From NCBI GenBank assembly GCA_961205875.1, contig OY540820.1:6944001-7008000 (forward strand): DNA of 64,000 bases, given 5' to 3'. Source of the DNA: Sialis fuliginosa. Taxonomy: Eukaryota > Arthropoda > Insecta > Megaloptera > Sialidae. This document shows positions 12,814-23,814 of the stretch, piece after piece (within the stretch, counting starts at the first letter, position 1; the number at the start of each line of letters is the position of its first letter). The notes beneath the pieces were generated by a model that saw only the letters and a list, made by a program, of their open reading frames with translations, searched no databases and was not told where the DNA came from. The translations under genes and the position numbers were made by a program.

Positions 12814-12918
12814 ATGTGGGAAGAACTTTTAAGCCCTTATTCGAGGTCAATCACGAGAAATCGTGATGACATTTTAAAATTAAAGCATGATTCACCAAAA
12901 TTAAGAGATGTGTTAAGA
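12814..12918 (+). CDS. RPAIN: RPA-interacting protein, interrupted 5' part of exon 1
   Basis: Thirty-five codons from the ATG at 12814 (start MWEELLSPYSRS, then KLKHDSPKLRDVLR) fit the N-terminal region of RPAIN/RIP-alpha, where a basic stretch precedes the RMRNSRDRLL-like helix of the human protein. Directly after the AGA codon the frame runs into the inverted repeat of an 8.76-kb element and stops (CAT TGA). The missing last codon (TCT) and the splice donor (GTAAGT) lie on the other side of the insertion at 21682-21690. With the element and one 7-bp duplication removed, exon 1 has 36 codons and splices in phase 0 to the exon at 21738. In this haplotype the 5' and 3' parts are separated, so normal product is not expected unless the element is polymorphic. 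Confidence 0.75.
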
Positions 12919-12992
12919 CATTGAGTAAAGAATAACAAGAGAAACAACGCAATGTCATTGAGTAAAGAATAACAAGAGAAACAACGCAATGT
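12919..12992 (+). repeat. Exact tandem duplication of the element's left end
   Basis: A 37-bp segment starting CATTGAGTAAAGAATAAC and ending GCAATGT occurs twice without spacer (12919-12955 and 12956-12992) and is identical in both. The element therefore has two consecutive left termini. Confidence 0.95.
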
Positions 12993-13414
12993 ATTTTGAT
13001 GAAACGGGGACGATGTTCCAAGCTCTAGGTGGCAGCACTCAAGCCATCTTACAATCGGAACTTGAACTAACTTATTATCCAAGATACAAAATTATCCGTC
13101 CCGTGCCCCTCGCTTGACAGCACACAAAGCTTAAGCTCCGCCTTTACCCAAACCAGTTTAATATATATATTACTAGTTTCTGTTCATGTTAATGTAAACA
13201 TTGACGCGGCTTTAACTATTTCACACGTTGTGACTTGTGATTCGTACTATTATTTTATTTTTAACCTTCTGTCGGGCGCGACTGATCTATTTAATACATT
13301 TCTAACATGAATATGTATTTATATGTAATTGAAAAAGTTATGTTAGTAGTTGGAAAAATTATTGGTATAATAAATGTGTTATTAAAATTAAAATAATGAA
13401 CAAACTCTTTTTTA

Positions 13415-14345
13415 GGGTTCCGAAGAAACCCTATTAATCTCACTTTGTCGCCCGTCTGTCCGTCATTTTCAGTCAAAGCAAAATATCTCGTTAACTATAT
13501 AAGCTAGTAACTTGAAATTTTTACTGAACATGTCAAATAATGCCTTCTAGTAAAAGATGTACTTTGTTGAAAAAATAATTTTTCAGGGTTGACGCTAAGG
13601 AGAAGCTAGGTAAACAAAATATTTTTTTTATATCAAGGCATGTGGCACGTTAAAATGTATAACCAAACCAGTGGAATTTGACGCTTTTTCTTATTTTTTT
13701 TTAAATCAAAAATTGCGCCAGCAGGGAGCTTTAAAGCAAATAAAAATAAATAAAAAATTGTATATCAAGACGTGTGGGGTATCAAAATGTAGATTTCAAT
13801 AAGTAAAATTTGACCCTATTTTTTTATATATTTTTTTTCTAACTCAAAAATAGCGCCAGCAGGAGGCTAAAAGCAGTTTTTAATTTTGTCCCCCCTCTAC
13901 CTCGGTAACTACTGGTTCAAAAAATCTGCAAAAATTTGGTAAAGTGGCTTTAGTGAGACTACCAACGTTAAATACTAAAGTCAATAATATCATTTTAAAT
14001 TTTGGAATAATAGGGACGGGTGTCAGAATTTTTAAGTTTAATTTTCATATCTAGGCATGTGGGTTATCGAAATATAGTAGATCTCAATTAGTAGAATATG
14101 ACCATATTTTTTATTTTTTTTCTAACTCAAAAATGGCGCCTGTAGGAGGCTAAAAGTAAAATTTTATTTTGTCCCCCCCCCTCTAACTTTGTAACTACTG
14201 GCTCAAAAAATCTGAAAAAAAATTGGTAATGAGGCTGTGGTGAGACTACCAAAGAAAAATACTAAAGTCAACAATATAATTTTAAATTTTGGAATAATAG
14301 GGAGGGACGTCATAGAATTTGTGGGGTGTCAAAATATAGATATCA
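13415..14345 (+). repeat. Subterminal tandem units with ggttccgaag end (unit A)
   Basis: It begins gggttccgaagaaacccta and continues with about four imperfect units of 190-260 bp. Each unit contains 'caaaaatngcgcc', 'ggaggctaaaag', a C-rich 'gtcccccc', 'gtaactactgg' and 'tttggaataatagggacg'. The same units lie in inverse orientation at 19988-21062. This looks like a nested element with repeat-rich ends, not coding sequence. Confidence 0.65.
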
Positions 14346-14364
14346 ATTAGTAGAATTTTTTTTT

Positions 14365-15010
14365 TTTATACTAATATTATAAATGCGAAAGTGTGTCTGT
14401 CTGTCTCTCTGTCTGTTTGTTACCTTTTCACGGCTAAACCGCTGAACCGATCTTGATGAAATTTGACAGTAAGATAGCTTGCATACTGGGAAAGGATAAA
14501 AGCTACTTCGATTCCCGAAAAACAACCCCTAAGGAATTGCAAGGAGGTGGAAAAGTTTGTATGGGAACATTTTTTTGGTCATTAATATTTCACCCCCTGT
14601 CACATATGAAGAGTTGTAATTGGTTTCATTGTATCCGGCGGGAAAAATACTACGTGGGTAGGGGTTTTAGGGGGAAAATCAACCCCCTAACTTGCATAGG
14701 ATTCGAGATATTTACGATTTTGTATAATGAATGAAAACCAAAAAAAATTTTTTTTTAAATATTTTACCTCCTATATATTCACATATAGAGGGTTGTAATT
14801 AGTTTTATTAGATTCGGTAGGAAAAATTCTACGGGAATGGAGGTTTAGAGGGAAAAACAGTCCCCTATCTCACATAGGAGTCGAGATATTTACAATTTTG
14901 TACAATGAATGAAAACCAAAATACCGAAATATTCCGTACTTATATTATAAATGCGAATGTGGGTCTATCTTTCTGTCTGTTACTTTTTCACAGCTAAACC
15001 GATCTTAATG
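14365..15010 (+). repeat. Reiterated 'taatattataaatgcgaaag' repeat with degenerate sub-repeats
   Basis: The conserved start is followed by gtgtctgtctgtc, then by sub-repeats of about 160-200 bp with 'atttcaccccctgtcacatatg', 'gagttgtaattggtttcat' and 'gagatatttacaattttgta'. Related copies are at 15905-16030 and 18000-19080. The ORFs across this stretch arise from the repeats and do not look like genes. Confidence 0.55.
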
Positions 15011-15583
15011 AAATACCACTTTTTTGGGTAACGGCAATTTAACCCATTAAGGACCAAAATAACAATTTTTTCGTCAATCTTTGAGCTCCAAACTCATTAA
15101 GAATAATGGAACTAATATAAATAAAAGTAATGTATTTTACTATTTTCGAGTGTGCTCTTTCGATTTCCGGGTTCAAAATTGCATTTTTATGGCTCTGAAA
15201 AAAATATGGCGGATTTTAAATCGAAAAGTATCAAAAAATAAGAGATTTTTTATTTTCACTTTTTTTCAAGTCGAAAGAGTATCAGAATTGAATTGAAACT
15301 ATGATCAACGGTGATCGGAGGTATCAGAGTTTAAGAAAACATTTTTTTTTGTCACCTTAAACCATTTAAAACTCACCAAAATGGTAAAAATAATAAAAAA
15401 AATTCTAAAATTAAGATTTTTTTTGTATCATGCTTTTATGAGCTACTTATAATAAAAGTGAAATTCTATGTTAAATACACTATTACAGTAAATATTTTCA
15501 CTCATTCCCCGTTTTTAATTCAATATGGTGGGGGTAAAAATTTAAAAATCATCATTTTTTTCGGAATTTTTAGTGATAAAACA

Positions 15584-15850
15584 TTATAAACTACATGTTT
15601 TATATCTTTCAGTCATATTCAAATTACTGTGTACATTTTGGGGTGCTTTTTTATTGTGAGTCCCCTTGCCTCTCTCTGATAGCTGACTTATTTTAGTCTT
15701 TGTTTTTGAAACACATCGAAAAATCTCGTCACATTCCTTACACAATATTCTAGTTCTTATTGGACAATTTGAACAAGCTTTCAATGTTTCAAGCCGAGAT
15801 TTTACGTGTGGTTTTCGACGTTTCAGCTTACCTTTTAGAATGTAATGTTT
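15584..15850 (-). pseudogene. Decayed Cys-rich C-terminal end, possibly of a piggyBac-type transposase
   Basis: On the - strand a basic stretch (KLKRRKPHVKSRLETLKA) is followed by CSNCPIRTRILCKECDEIF. The Cys-x2-Cys ... Cys-x2-Cys pattern, with TR before the second pair, resembles the C-terminal zinc-binding module of piggyBac-type transposases. A second damaged copy lies at about 19770-19850. The two copies differ by small indels just after the DEIF stretch, and both frames break. Only this end remains. The assignment is tentative, and the outer element does not have piggyBac-like termini. Confidence 0.35.
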
Positions 15851-17055
15851 AGTAATAGAAATCGTGAAATCTTTTATTCCAATTTTTTTTCATTGCTTTA
15901 AATCCATACTAATATTACATATGCGAAAGTGTGTTTGTCTGTTTTTTTTACCTTTTCACGACTAAACCGATGAACCGATCTTCATGAAATTTGGCTGGAA
16001 GATAGCTTGCATCCTGAAGAACGACATATGCTACTTTGTATCCCGAAAAATGTATTAGATAAAAAAATGGGTGTGTAAAATTTTACCTGTTTATCGATTA
16101 TCATACAAAAATTTGTATTATCTATATGTATTATTTACCTAACCGAACTTAAAAAATTGTAAATATTTCGGCTCCTATGCGAGAGAGGGTACTTCCCCAT
16201 AGTATTTTTCCCGCCGGATCGAATGAAAATAATTACGACTCTCCATACGCGACAGGGGATGCAATATTAAATTATTATTTTTTCTGTTTTTCTTTATATG
16301 TAGAAACATTCCAGCCGTCGCGTCGGCCTAAAAAAAGGATTTTTATTTCTTCAAAATATCAAAAAAATGTACATAAATAATAAAAATTTCGATGATATTT
16401 GGTCAAAAGTAATTTTAATAAATAATATTTGAGAAATAAAAACAAAAGAATTTTTAATTTTCATTGAAGAAGATAAAAAAACTTATTTTGTATATATTAT
16501 TATATGTAATATGTATCGGTCCACAATCCATATTCTATGTTTAAAGCAATGTAGATACAAAAAACCGCAGAACCATATTTTTAGTTTTGATATATTTTTA
16601 TATTAATTTGAAATGAATAAAACGATCAATCTAATTTTACTTATTATATCATCAGTAATGTAACATCGCGTCACAAATTTAAATTTCTTACAACTTATAA
16701 AAACCTATTTTAAAGCAAAAATCTATTATATTATTGATAGCAGCAATTATCTCAAATAATTTTAACATTACATATTTTTTTTGTTTTATTTAAAAGAAAA
16801 AGATAATAAGTAACGAATATTTCTTGCAACGTTCTTGCCGCCTTTGTATCACGTATCAGCCGACTTAAAATAATGTAAACAAGACGTTCGTAAATCATTT
16901 CAGAAGGGCGGAGCTTAAAATCTGACGATTTAGCAGAGTCGAAAACCAGATATTTCATATGTATAATTAATAATTTTTTCAATAGATACCAGCACTTCCT
17001 GGGGCTTAAATAGTGCATGGTTCATATATCTACTGCGTTTCAACTCTCCCGTATA

Positions 17056-17092
17056 CGTTGTTTCTCTTGTTATTTTTTACTCAATGGCAATG
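17056..17092. repeat. Central copy of the element's right end at the unit A/B junction
   Basis: CGTTGTTTCTCTTG...ACTCAATG at 17056-17086 is identical in sequence to the outer right end at 21644-21674. It is followed directly by GCAATGTATTTTGATG, the sequence that follows the left terminus at 12986. Unit B therefore starts without its own left terminus. Confidence 0.9.
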
Positions 17093-19987
17093 TATTTTGA
17101 TGAAACGGGGACGATGTTCCAAGCTCTAGATGGCAGCACTCAAGCCATCTTACAATCGGAACTTGAACTAACTTATTATCCAAGATACAAAATTATCCGT
17201 CCCGTACCCCTTGCTTGACAGCTCGCTAAGCTTAAGCTCCGCCTTTACCCAAACCAGTTTAATGTATTTATTATTATTTTCTGTTCATGTTAATGTAAAC
17301 ATCGACGCTTAACTATTCACACGTTGTGACTTGTGATTCGTATTATTATTTTATTTTTAACCTTCCGTCGGGCGCGACTGATATATTTGATACATTTCTA
17401 ACATAAATAAGTATTTATATGTAATTGAAAAAGTTATGTTAGTAGTTGGAAAATTTATTGGTATAATAAATGTATTATTAAAATTAAAATAATGAACAAA
17501 CTCTTTTTTAGGGTTCCGAAGAAACCAGTGGCGTAGTAAGAAAAATTTTCGGGGGGGGGTTTTGATATTCCAAAAAATATGCGAAATTTTTTTGATTGAA
17601 AAAGCAAAAATTTTAGTTGATTATGACTTTTATTGACTAAAAAAAAAAATATTATGAAGACTTTTTTTTTTTAGTTATTTAATTAAATACAATTAATTAT
17701 ATGGTCCAATATATTTTAACAGCATTGAAAATTTCGGGGGGGGGGTTTCGACCCCAATAAAGTCAATAATATCATTTTAAATTTTGGAATAATAGGGACG
17801 GGTGTCAGAATTTTTAATTTTAATTTTCATATCTAGGCATGTGGGTTGTCGAAATATAGATCTCAATTAGTAGAATATGACCATATTTTTTTTTTTTTTT
17901 CTAACTCAAAAATGGCGCCTGTAGGAGGCTAAAAGTAGTATTTTATTTTGTCCCCACCCCCCTCTAACTTTGTAACTACTGGCTCAAAAAATCTGAAAAA
18001 AATGGTAATAAGGCATTAATATTTCACCCCCTGTCACATATGAAGAGTTGTAATTGGTTTCATTGGATCCGGCGGGAAAAATACTACGTGGGTAGGGGTT
18101 TTAGGGGGAAAATCAACCCCCTAACTTGCATGGGATTCGAGATATTTACAATTTTGTATAATGAATGAAAACCAAAAAAAAAAATTAAAAAAAATATACT
18201 CACATATAGAGGGTTGTAATTAGTTTTATTAGATACGGTGGGAAAAATTCTACGGGAATGAAGGTTTAGAGGGAAAAACAGCCCCCTATCTCACATAGGA
18301 GTCGAGATATTTACAATTTTGCATAATGAATGAAAACCAAAAAATAAAATAAAACATTTATATTTCACCCACATTCTCATATGAAGGGTTGTTTAAGTTT
18401 CATTCGATCTGACGGGAAAAATATTATGCGAGCGAGGGTCAACAACCCCTTATCTTACATAGGAACCGAAATATTCCGTACTTATATTATAAATACGAAT
18501 GTGGGTCTATCTTTCTGTCTGTTACTTTTTCACAGCTAAACCGATCTTAATGAAATTTGGCTGGGAGAAAGCTTGCATTCTGAAGAAGGACGTGGGCAAC
18601 TCTCGAAAAAACAACACCTAAGAGATTGAAAGGGGGTGGAAAAGTTTGTATGGAAAAAAATTGTTTGGTCATTAATATTTCACCCCCTGTTATATATTCA
18701 GGGTTGTAATTGGTTTCATTCTATCCGGCGGAAAAAATACCACGAGAGTGGGGGTTTTAGGAGGAAAAAAAACACCTTATCTCACATAGGAATCGAGTTA
18801 TTTACGATTTTGTATAATAAATGAAAAAAAAGGAATACTTATTTATTTCACCCCCTATTCAAATATGAAGAGTTTTAATAAGTTTTATTCGATCCGGCGG
18901 GAGAAATACTACGGGGTTGGGGATTTTAGGGGTAAGACAACCCCCTATTCCGCATATGAGCCGTGATATTTACGTTTTTGTATAATGAATAAAAGGAAAC
19001 AAATTTAATATTTCACCCCCTTTCATATATGAATAGTTTTAATTTGTTTTATTCGATCGGGTGGGGAGGGATACCACTTTTTTGGGTAACGGTTATTTAA
19101 CCCATTAAGGACCAAAATAACAATTTTTTTCGTCAATCTTTGAGCTCCAAACTCATTAAGAATAACGGAAGTAATATAAATAAAAGTCATGTATTTTACT
19201 ATTTTCGAGTGTGCTCTTTCGATTTCCGGGTTCAAAATTGCATTTTTATGGCTCTGAAAAAAATATGGCGGATTTTAAGTCGAAAAGTATCAAAAAATAA
19301 GAGATTTTGTATTTTCACTTGTTTTTCGAGTCGAAAGAGTATCAGAATTGAATTGAAACTATGATCAACGGTGATCGGAGGTATCAGAGTTTAAGAAAAC
19401 ATTTTTTTTTCTCACCTTAAACCATTTTAAACTCACCAAAATGGTAAAAATAATAAAAAAATTTGTAAAAAATTTTTTTTTTGTATTATTCTGCGATAAT
19501 CATGCTTTTATGAGCTACTTATAATAAAAGTGAAATTCTATGTTAGATACACTATTACAGTAAATATTTTCACTCATTCCCCGTTTTTAATTCAATATGG
19601 TGGGGATAAAAATTAAAAAATCAATTTTTTTCGGAATTTTTAGTGATGAGACTTTATAAACTACATGTTTTATATCTTTCAGTCATATTCAAATTACTGT
19701 GTACATTTTGGGGTGCTTTTGCCCTTGCCTCTCACTGATAGCTGACTTATTTTAGTGTTTGTTTTTGAAACACTTATCGCAAAATCTCGTCACATTCCTT
19801 ACACATTATTCTAGTTCTTATTAGACAATTTGAACAAGCTTACAAAAATAAAAAAAATTTCGATGATATTTGGTCAAAAGTAATTTTAATATCTTATATT
19901 TGAGAAATAAAAAAAAAGAATTTTTAATTTTCATTGAAGAAGATAAAAAAAATAATTCGGGCAAGACATACACGAGTGTAGGTATGC

Positions 19988-21062
19988 CATAAGGGTTCCG
20001 AAGTACGTACTACGTGAAATGTTTGGAACCACTTACGGGTGCATTTTTAAGTAAAAGTTAAAATATAAAAAAATGTCAAGTTCTACTAATTGAGATCTAT
20101 ATTTTGACATACCACATGCCTAGATATCAAAATAAAAAATTCTATGACGCCCCTCCATATAATTCTAAAATTTAAAATTATATTGTTGACTTTAGTATTT
20201 GTCGTTGGTAGTCCCACCAAAGCCTCGTTACCAAATTTTTTCAGATTTTTTGAGCCGGTAGTTACAGAGTTAGAGGGAGGGGGGACAAAATAAAACACTG
20301 CATTTAGCCCCCTACAGGCGCCATTTTTGAGTTAGAAAAAAATAAAAAATATGGTCATGTTCTACGAATTGAGATGTACATTTTGACATACCTACCACAT
20401 GCCTAGATATGAAAATAAAATTTTTTAATTCTCTTACACCCCTCCCTATTATTCCAAAATTTAAAATTATATTGTCGACTTTAGTATTTGTCGTTGGTAG
20501 TCCCATCAAAACCTCGTTACCAATTTTTTTCAGATTTTTTGAGCTGGTAGTTACAAGAGTTAGAGGGGGGGGGGGGGGGGGCAGAATAAAATACTGCTTT
20601 TAGCCCCCTATAGGCGCCATTTTAGAGTTAGAAAATAAATAAAAATATGGTCAAATTCTACTAATTGAGATGTACATTTTGACATGCCACACGTCTTGGT
20701 ATACAATTTTTTTTGGTTTTTTGGGATTTGCTTTAAAGCCCCCTACAGGCACCATTTTTGATTTAGAAAAAAATAGAAAAAAGGTCAAATTCCGCTTGTT
20801 TGGTTATACATTTTAACGTGCCACATGCCTTGGTATAAAAAAAATATTTTTTTTACCTAGCTTTAGCTCCTTATTGCCCCCCTTGAAAAATTATTTATTC
20901 AATAAATTTGTACATATTTTACTAGAGGGTGTCATTTTACATATTCAGTAAAAATTTCAAGTTTCTAGCTGATATAGTTTACGAGCTATTTGGCTTTGAG
21001 TGAAAAGGACGGACGGACGGACGAACGACAAAGTGACATTAATAGGGTTTCTTCGGAACCAT
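19988..21062 (-). repeat. Inverted subterminal tandem units with ggttccgaag ends (unit B)
   Basis: The ends gggttccgaag (19988) and cttcggaacc (about 21053-21062) are inverted. Inside are three or more imperfect units of about 240 bp, the inverse of those at 13415-14345, each with 'agccccctacaggcgcca', 'gtagttacagagttagagg', 'gtcgttggtagtccca' and 'catgcctagatat'. A 17-base G run is at 20565-20581. The tail 'ggacggacggacggacg' at 21008 is the inverse of the gtccgtc tail at 13455. Confidence 0.65.
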
Positions 21063-21681
21063 AAAAACTTATTTTGTATATATTGTTATATGTAATATGT
21101 ATCGGTCCACAATCCATATTTTATGTTTAAAGCAATGTAGATACAAAAAACCGCAGAACCATATTTTTAGTTTTGATATATTTTTATATTAATTTGAAAT
21201 GAATAAAACGATCAATCTAATTTTAATTATACATATCATCAGTAATGTAACATCGCGTCACAAATTTAAATTTCTTACAACTTATAAAAACCTACTTTAA
21301 AGTAAAAATCTATTATATTATTGATAGCAGCAATTATCTCAAATAATTTTAACATTACATATTTTTTTTGTTTTATTTAAAAGAAAAAGATAATAAGTAA
21401 CGAATAATTTCTTGCAACGTTTTTGTTGCCTTTGTATCACGTATCAGCCGACTTAAAATAATGTAAACAAGACGTTCGTAAATCATTTTAGATGGGCGGA
21501 GCTTAGAATCTGACGATTTAGTAGAGTCGAAAACCAAATATTTCATATGTATAATTAATAATTTTTTCAATAGATACCAGCACTTCCTGGGGCTCAAATA
21601 GTGCATGGTTCATATATCTACTGCGTTTCAGCTCTCCCGTATACGTTGTTTCTCTTGTTATTTTTTACTCAATGGTTAAGA

Positions 21682-22383
21682 TCTGTAAGTATATTTTGTT
21701 CTATTGATTATGTAAAAATGATTAATTAAGTAAATAGGATTTCAGAGAACGAATACGTGATAAAAGAAATTCCAACCAAGACGCACGTCGCAGTATTAGA
21801 AAATTAGGTCCTCCTTTGTGGCCTTTAATTAATTTTATGGAAGATGAAGAAAATTTTGATATATTGCTCCATATTTATGAATGGAATATCGATCAACAAG
21901 AAGACACAAAAGGAGATATTATAGAGGAATACAGAAGACACCTATTTTCAGAAGAAGAAATAATCAATTTTCAAGCTTTACTTAATCAGCAGGTACATAT
22001 TTAACCAGTGGTTCATATACTACAGGTTCATTTTGGGTCTAGAATACACAACTGTTGATAAGATAGCAGACTCAAAAAGTGAATCTGAGATTTACAACTA
22101 CTGTTTTTGATAATAAATAATCTAAATAATGCTTTTTTTTAAGGTATTTTTTTGCCCATTTTGCATGAAGGGTACAATTACATCAACAAATTTAACTTGT
22201 GGAATATGCAATGAGGTTGTTCCATGTCCAAATGGCTTAAATAATTTAGAATGGAAACTTCAAAATGCAACTGTAGACCATGTTTCTTGTAATTTAAATT
22301 ATACATTTACAAAAAGTATTAGTCCGAATATTATTACATTAAATTGTTTTACTTGCAACAGACTAGAGGATATAGTATTGTAA
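21682..22383 (+). CDS. RPAIN: RPA-interacting protein, 3' part (end of exon 1, exons 2 and 3)
   Basis: RPAIN binds replication protein A and acts as an importin-beta adaptor for its nuclear import. After the last codon of exon 1 (TCT, 21682-21684) a 53-bp intron (GTAAGT...AATAG) leads to exon 2 at 21738-21992 and, after a second intron, exon 3 at 22144-22383. The total is 200 residues with the upstream part (human about 219). Exon 2 starts DFRERIRDKRN, matching the basic helix of the family, and continues with an acidic helical middle. Exon 3 is the C-terminal zinc-binding RIP domain with CPFC (125-128), CGIC (140-143), C149, C170 and CFTC (189-192). Because an 8.76-kb element separates it from the ATG, only an N-truncated product from the in-frame Met at 21837 seems possible, unless transcripts start in the element and restore the frame. 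Confidence 0.82.
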
Positions 22384-22485
22384 TGATTTAACTGTTTTTT
22401 ATTATTTGTTTGTTTACACTGTAATATTTTTTGTTCTTTTGTTATTATGAACTATTTACTCTTATTTACTGGTTTTGAATATTCA

Positions 22486-22491
22486 AATAAA
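22486..22491 (+). terminator. Polyadenylation signal of RPAIN
   Basis: AATAAA 103 bases after the RPAIN stop codon, followed by AT/GT-rich sequence. Confidence 0.55.
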
Positions 22492-22833
22492 TTATATCAT
22501 TAGTAATATTATAATATGTTGTTTTATTACTAAAACTATAAGATACTGCTTAGTGTTTATAATAATATACTTACTTATACAAAAAAAGATAAGGGGAAAT
22601 AATAGAAAAAATGATTGGGGTTATTAAGGGTTAATGCCGTTAATGCTGAACAGATTAAATATAACCTGAAAATAAAATGATTTAAGAAAAAAAGAAACAA
22701 TAATTATGTTAAAAATAATCAAATGTATATTTTTTGTAGATTATGTTCAATAGAAAATATGTACTGAAAGTCTCAGAGTTTTTTTGCAACTGTTTAAGCA
22801 AAAAACAACTGCATCAAGGCCACACATTATGGG

Positions 22834-22949
22834 TCATTGTTGTGTTTTATGTTGCAATTCACTAACCGCTTGTCTTGCTTCCTCAGAAAGTCTCGATGGC
22901 TCGTTCAGAATTTCGGTCTTTGTGCACAAATATTTCAATGAATTTAAGA
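22834..22949 (-). CDS. Candidate terminal exon of an unidentified gene
   Basis: On the - strand an acceptor (atttaaattag) at 22951-22950 is followed by a 37-codon frame that ends with TGA at 22836-22834. The peptide contains LKYLCTKTEILNEP, then SRLSEEARQAVSELQHK, and has the composition of a real alpha-helical C-terminus, unlike the surrounding AT-rich translation. I do not recognise the family. No upstream exon was found on the right. It may be a true last exon of a gene convergent with RPAIN, a gene fragment or a chance frame. Confidence 0.3.
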
Positions 22950-23814
22950 CTAATTTAAATATTTTTTAATACATAATTATTTTTTTGACATTTTTTGTAA
23001 GTCATTATCATTATTAAAAACCCAGAGAAATTACACTGAAACCCGGAGAAACAGTATACAAACCCTGACTCCGGGTGAAAACCTGACTACTTTTGTCTGA
23101 AAAATTTTCTGCTAGTGGCTTTATCTGAGGAAATATTCGTGTGGAGGTTTTGAAATGCGACACCCGGTACATAATTATAAAATGATTATTTTTTGTCACA
23201 TTAATTTATCAAAGTATTTAAATTATTTATTAGGATAATTTGAGGCTCGCAAGTTAACCTATAAAAATATTTCTGAAATAAAGAATCTAATAGGAAAAAT
23301 CATAAAATAAAAATTCACAATTATGTAAGCAACATAGAATTTTATTTCATCTTATTATTATCCGATATTTTTGATAACAATGAATCCTCCAAATTATTGA
23401 AATAAGTATGAAAAGAATAATCATATATTTATCAAAAATAAAATCAATACAATTATTCTTTATTTTTTTTTAAAAGTACTGTTTATTTAATGGATACCAG
23501 CTGACTATTTGAAATAACATTTAAATAATGTACAATAAAAAATAATCAATAAATAGCTAAAGAAAATACATATTGCTTTTCAATGATTAAACTATTGTAA
23601 TTTAAAAGAAATTAACCACATATATAATTAAAATCTACAAAAATATATTTTTACAATGGTCTCATATGTTCACATGATTTTGTAAAGAATTTTTTTAAAT
23701 ATTACATTAAAATAATAAACAGCCTTGTTTTTGTAAAATAACAAATTTCCGAAAAAGCTCAACAATAATATGATGATTATTTCATTTGATCATATTAACT
23801 AATATGATACGATA

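Larger units (their letters stand above)
12919..21674. mobile_element. 8756-bp TIR element inserted in RPAIN exon 1
   Basis: The ends CATTGAGTAAAG and ...TTTACTCAATG form 31-bp inverted repeats (12919-12949 and 21644-21674) with one mismatch. Both sides are flanked by GTTAAGA (12912-12918 and 21675-21681), a 7-bp target duplication. The interior is two related units head to tail (12919-17086 and 17087-21674) with a shared copy of the right terminus at 17056-17086. It contains subterminal tandem repeats, Helitron- or SINE-like tails (taatattataaatgcgaaag near 14370, variants near 14940, 15908 and 18480) and a decayed Cys-rich reading frame. There is no intact transposase, so it is non-autonomous. 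Superfamily unassigned: the 31-bp ends recall P elements and the TTAA inside the target recalls piggyBac, but neither fits fully. Confidence 0.85.

Noticed and set aside
14453-14734. 93-codon frame (+), and the similar frame at 18636-18824
   Set aside because: Both are translations of the repeated 'gagttgtaattggtttcat' units inside the inserted element. Similarity between them reflects the DNA repeat.
16752-17018. - strand frame repeated at 21373-21606 (MHYLSPRKCWYLLKK...)
   Set aside because: They are the matching right ends of units A and B adjoining the terminal inverted repeats. The frame has no known similarity and its differences do not spare the protein.
15081-19364. Two related frames at 15081-15296 and 19140-19364 (MSSKLIKNNG...)
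   Set aside because: They lie at matching places in units A and B of the dimer, and the reverse strand carries the more protein-like Cys motif. Treated as non-coding element sequence.
20086-20603. Several 60-70-codon frames with LPTTNTKV(D/N)NIILNF
   Set aside because: Produced by tandem 240-bp non-coding units; the units also occur inverted at 13415-14345.
13401-21062. Direct gtctgtctgtc and gtccgtccgtc runs read as a CRISPR-like or satellite array
   Set aside because: They are microsatellite tails of interspersed repeats, with irregular spacing and no unique spacers.
12912-21681. Interpretation of the RPAIN insertion as piggyBac with a TTAA duplication
   Set aside because: TTAA is inside the duplicated GTTAAGA, but with TTAA as the target the two element ends would be GACATTGAG and CCATTGAG, which pair less well than CATTGAG on both sides with a 7-bp duplication.
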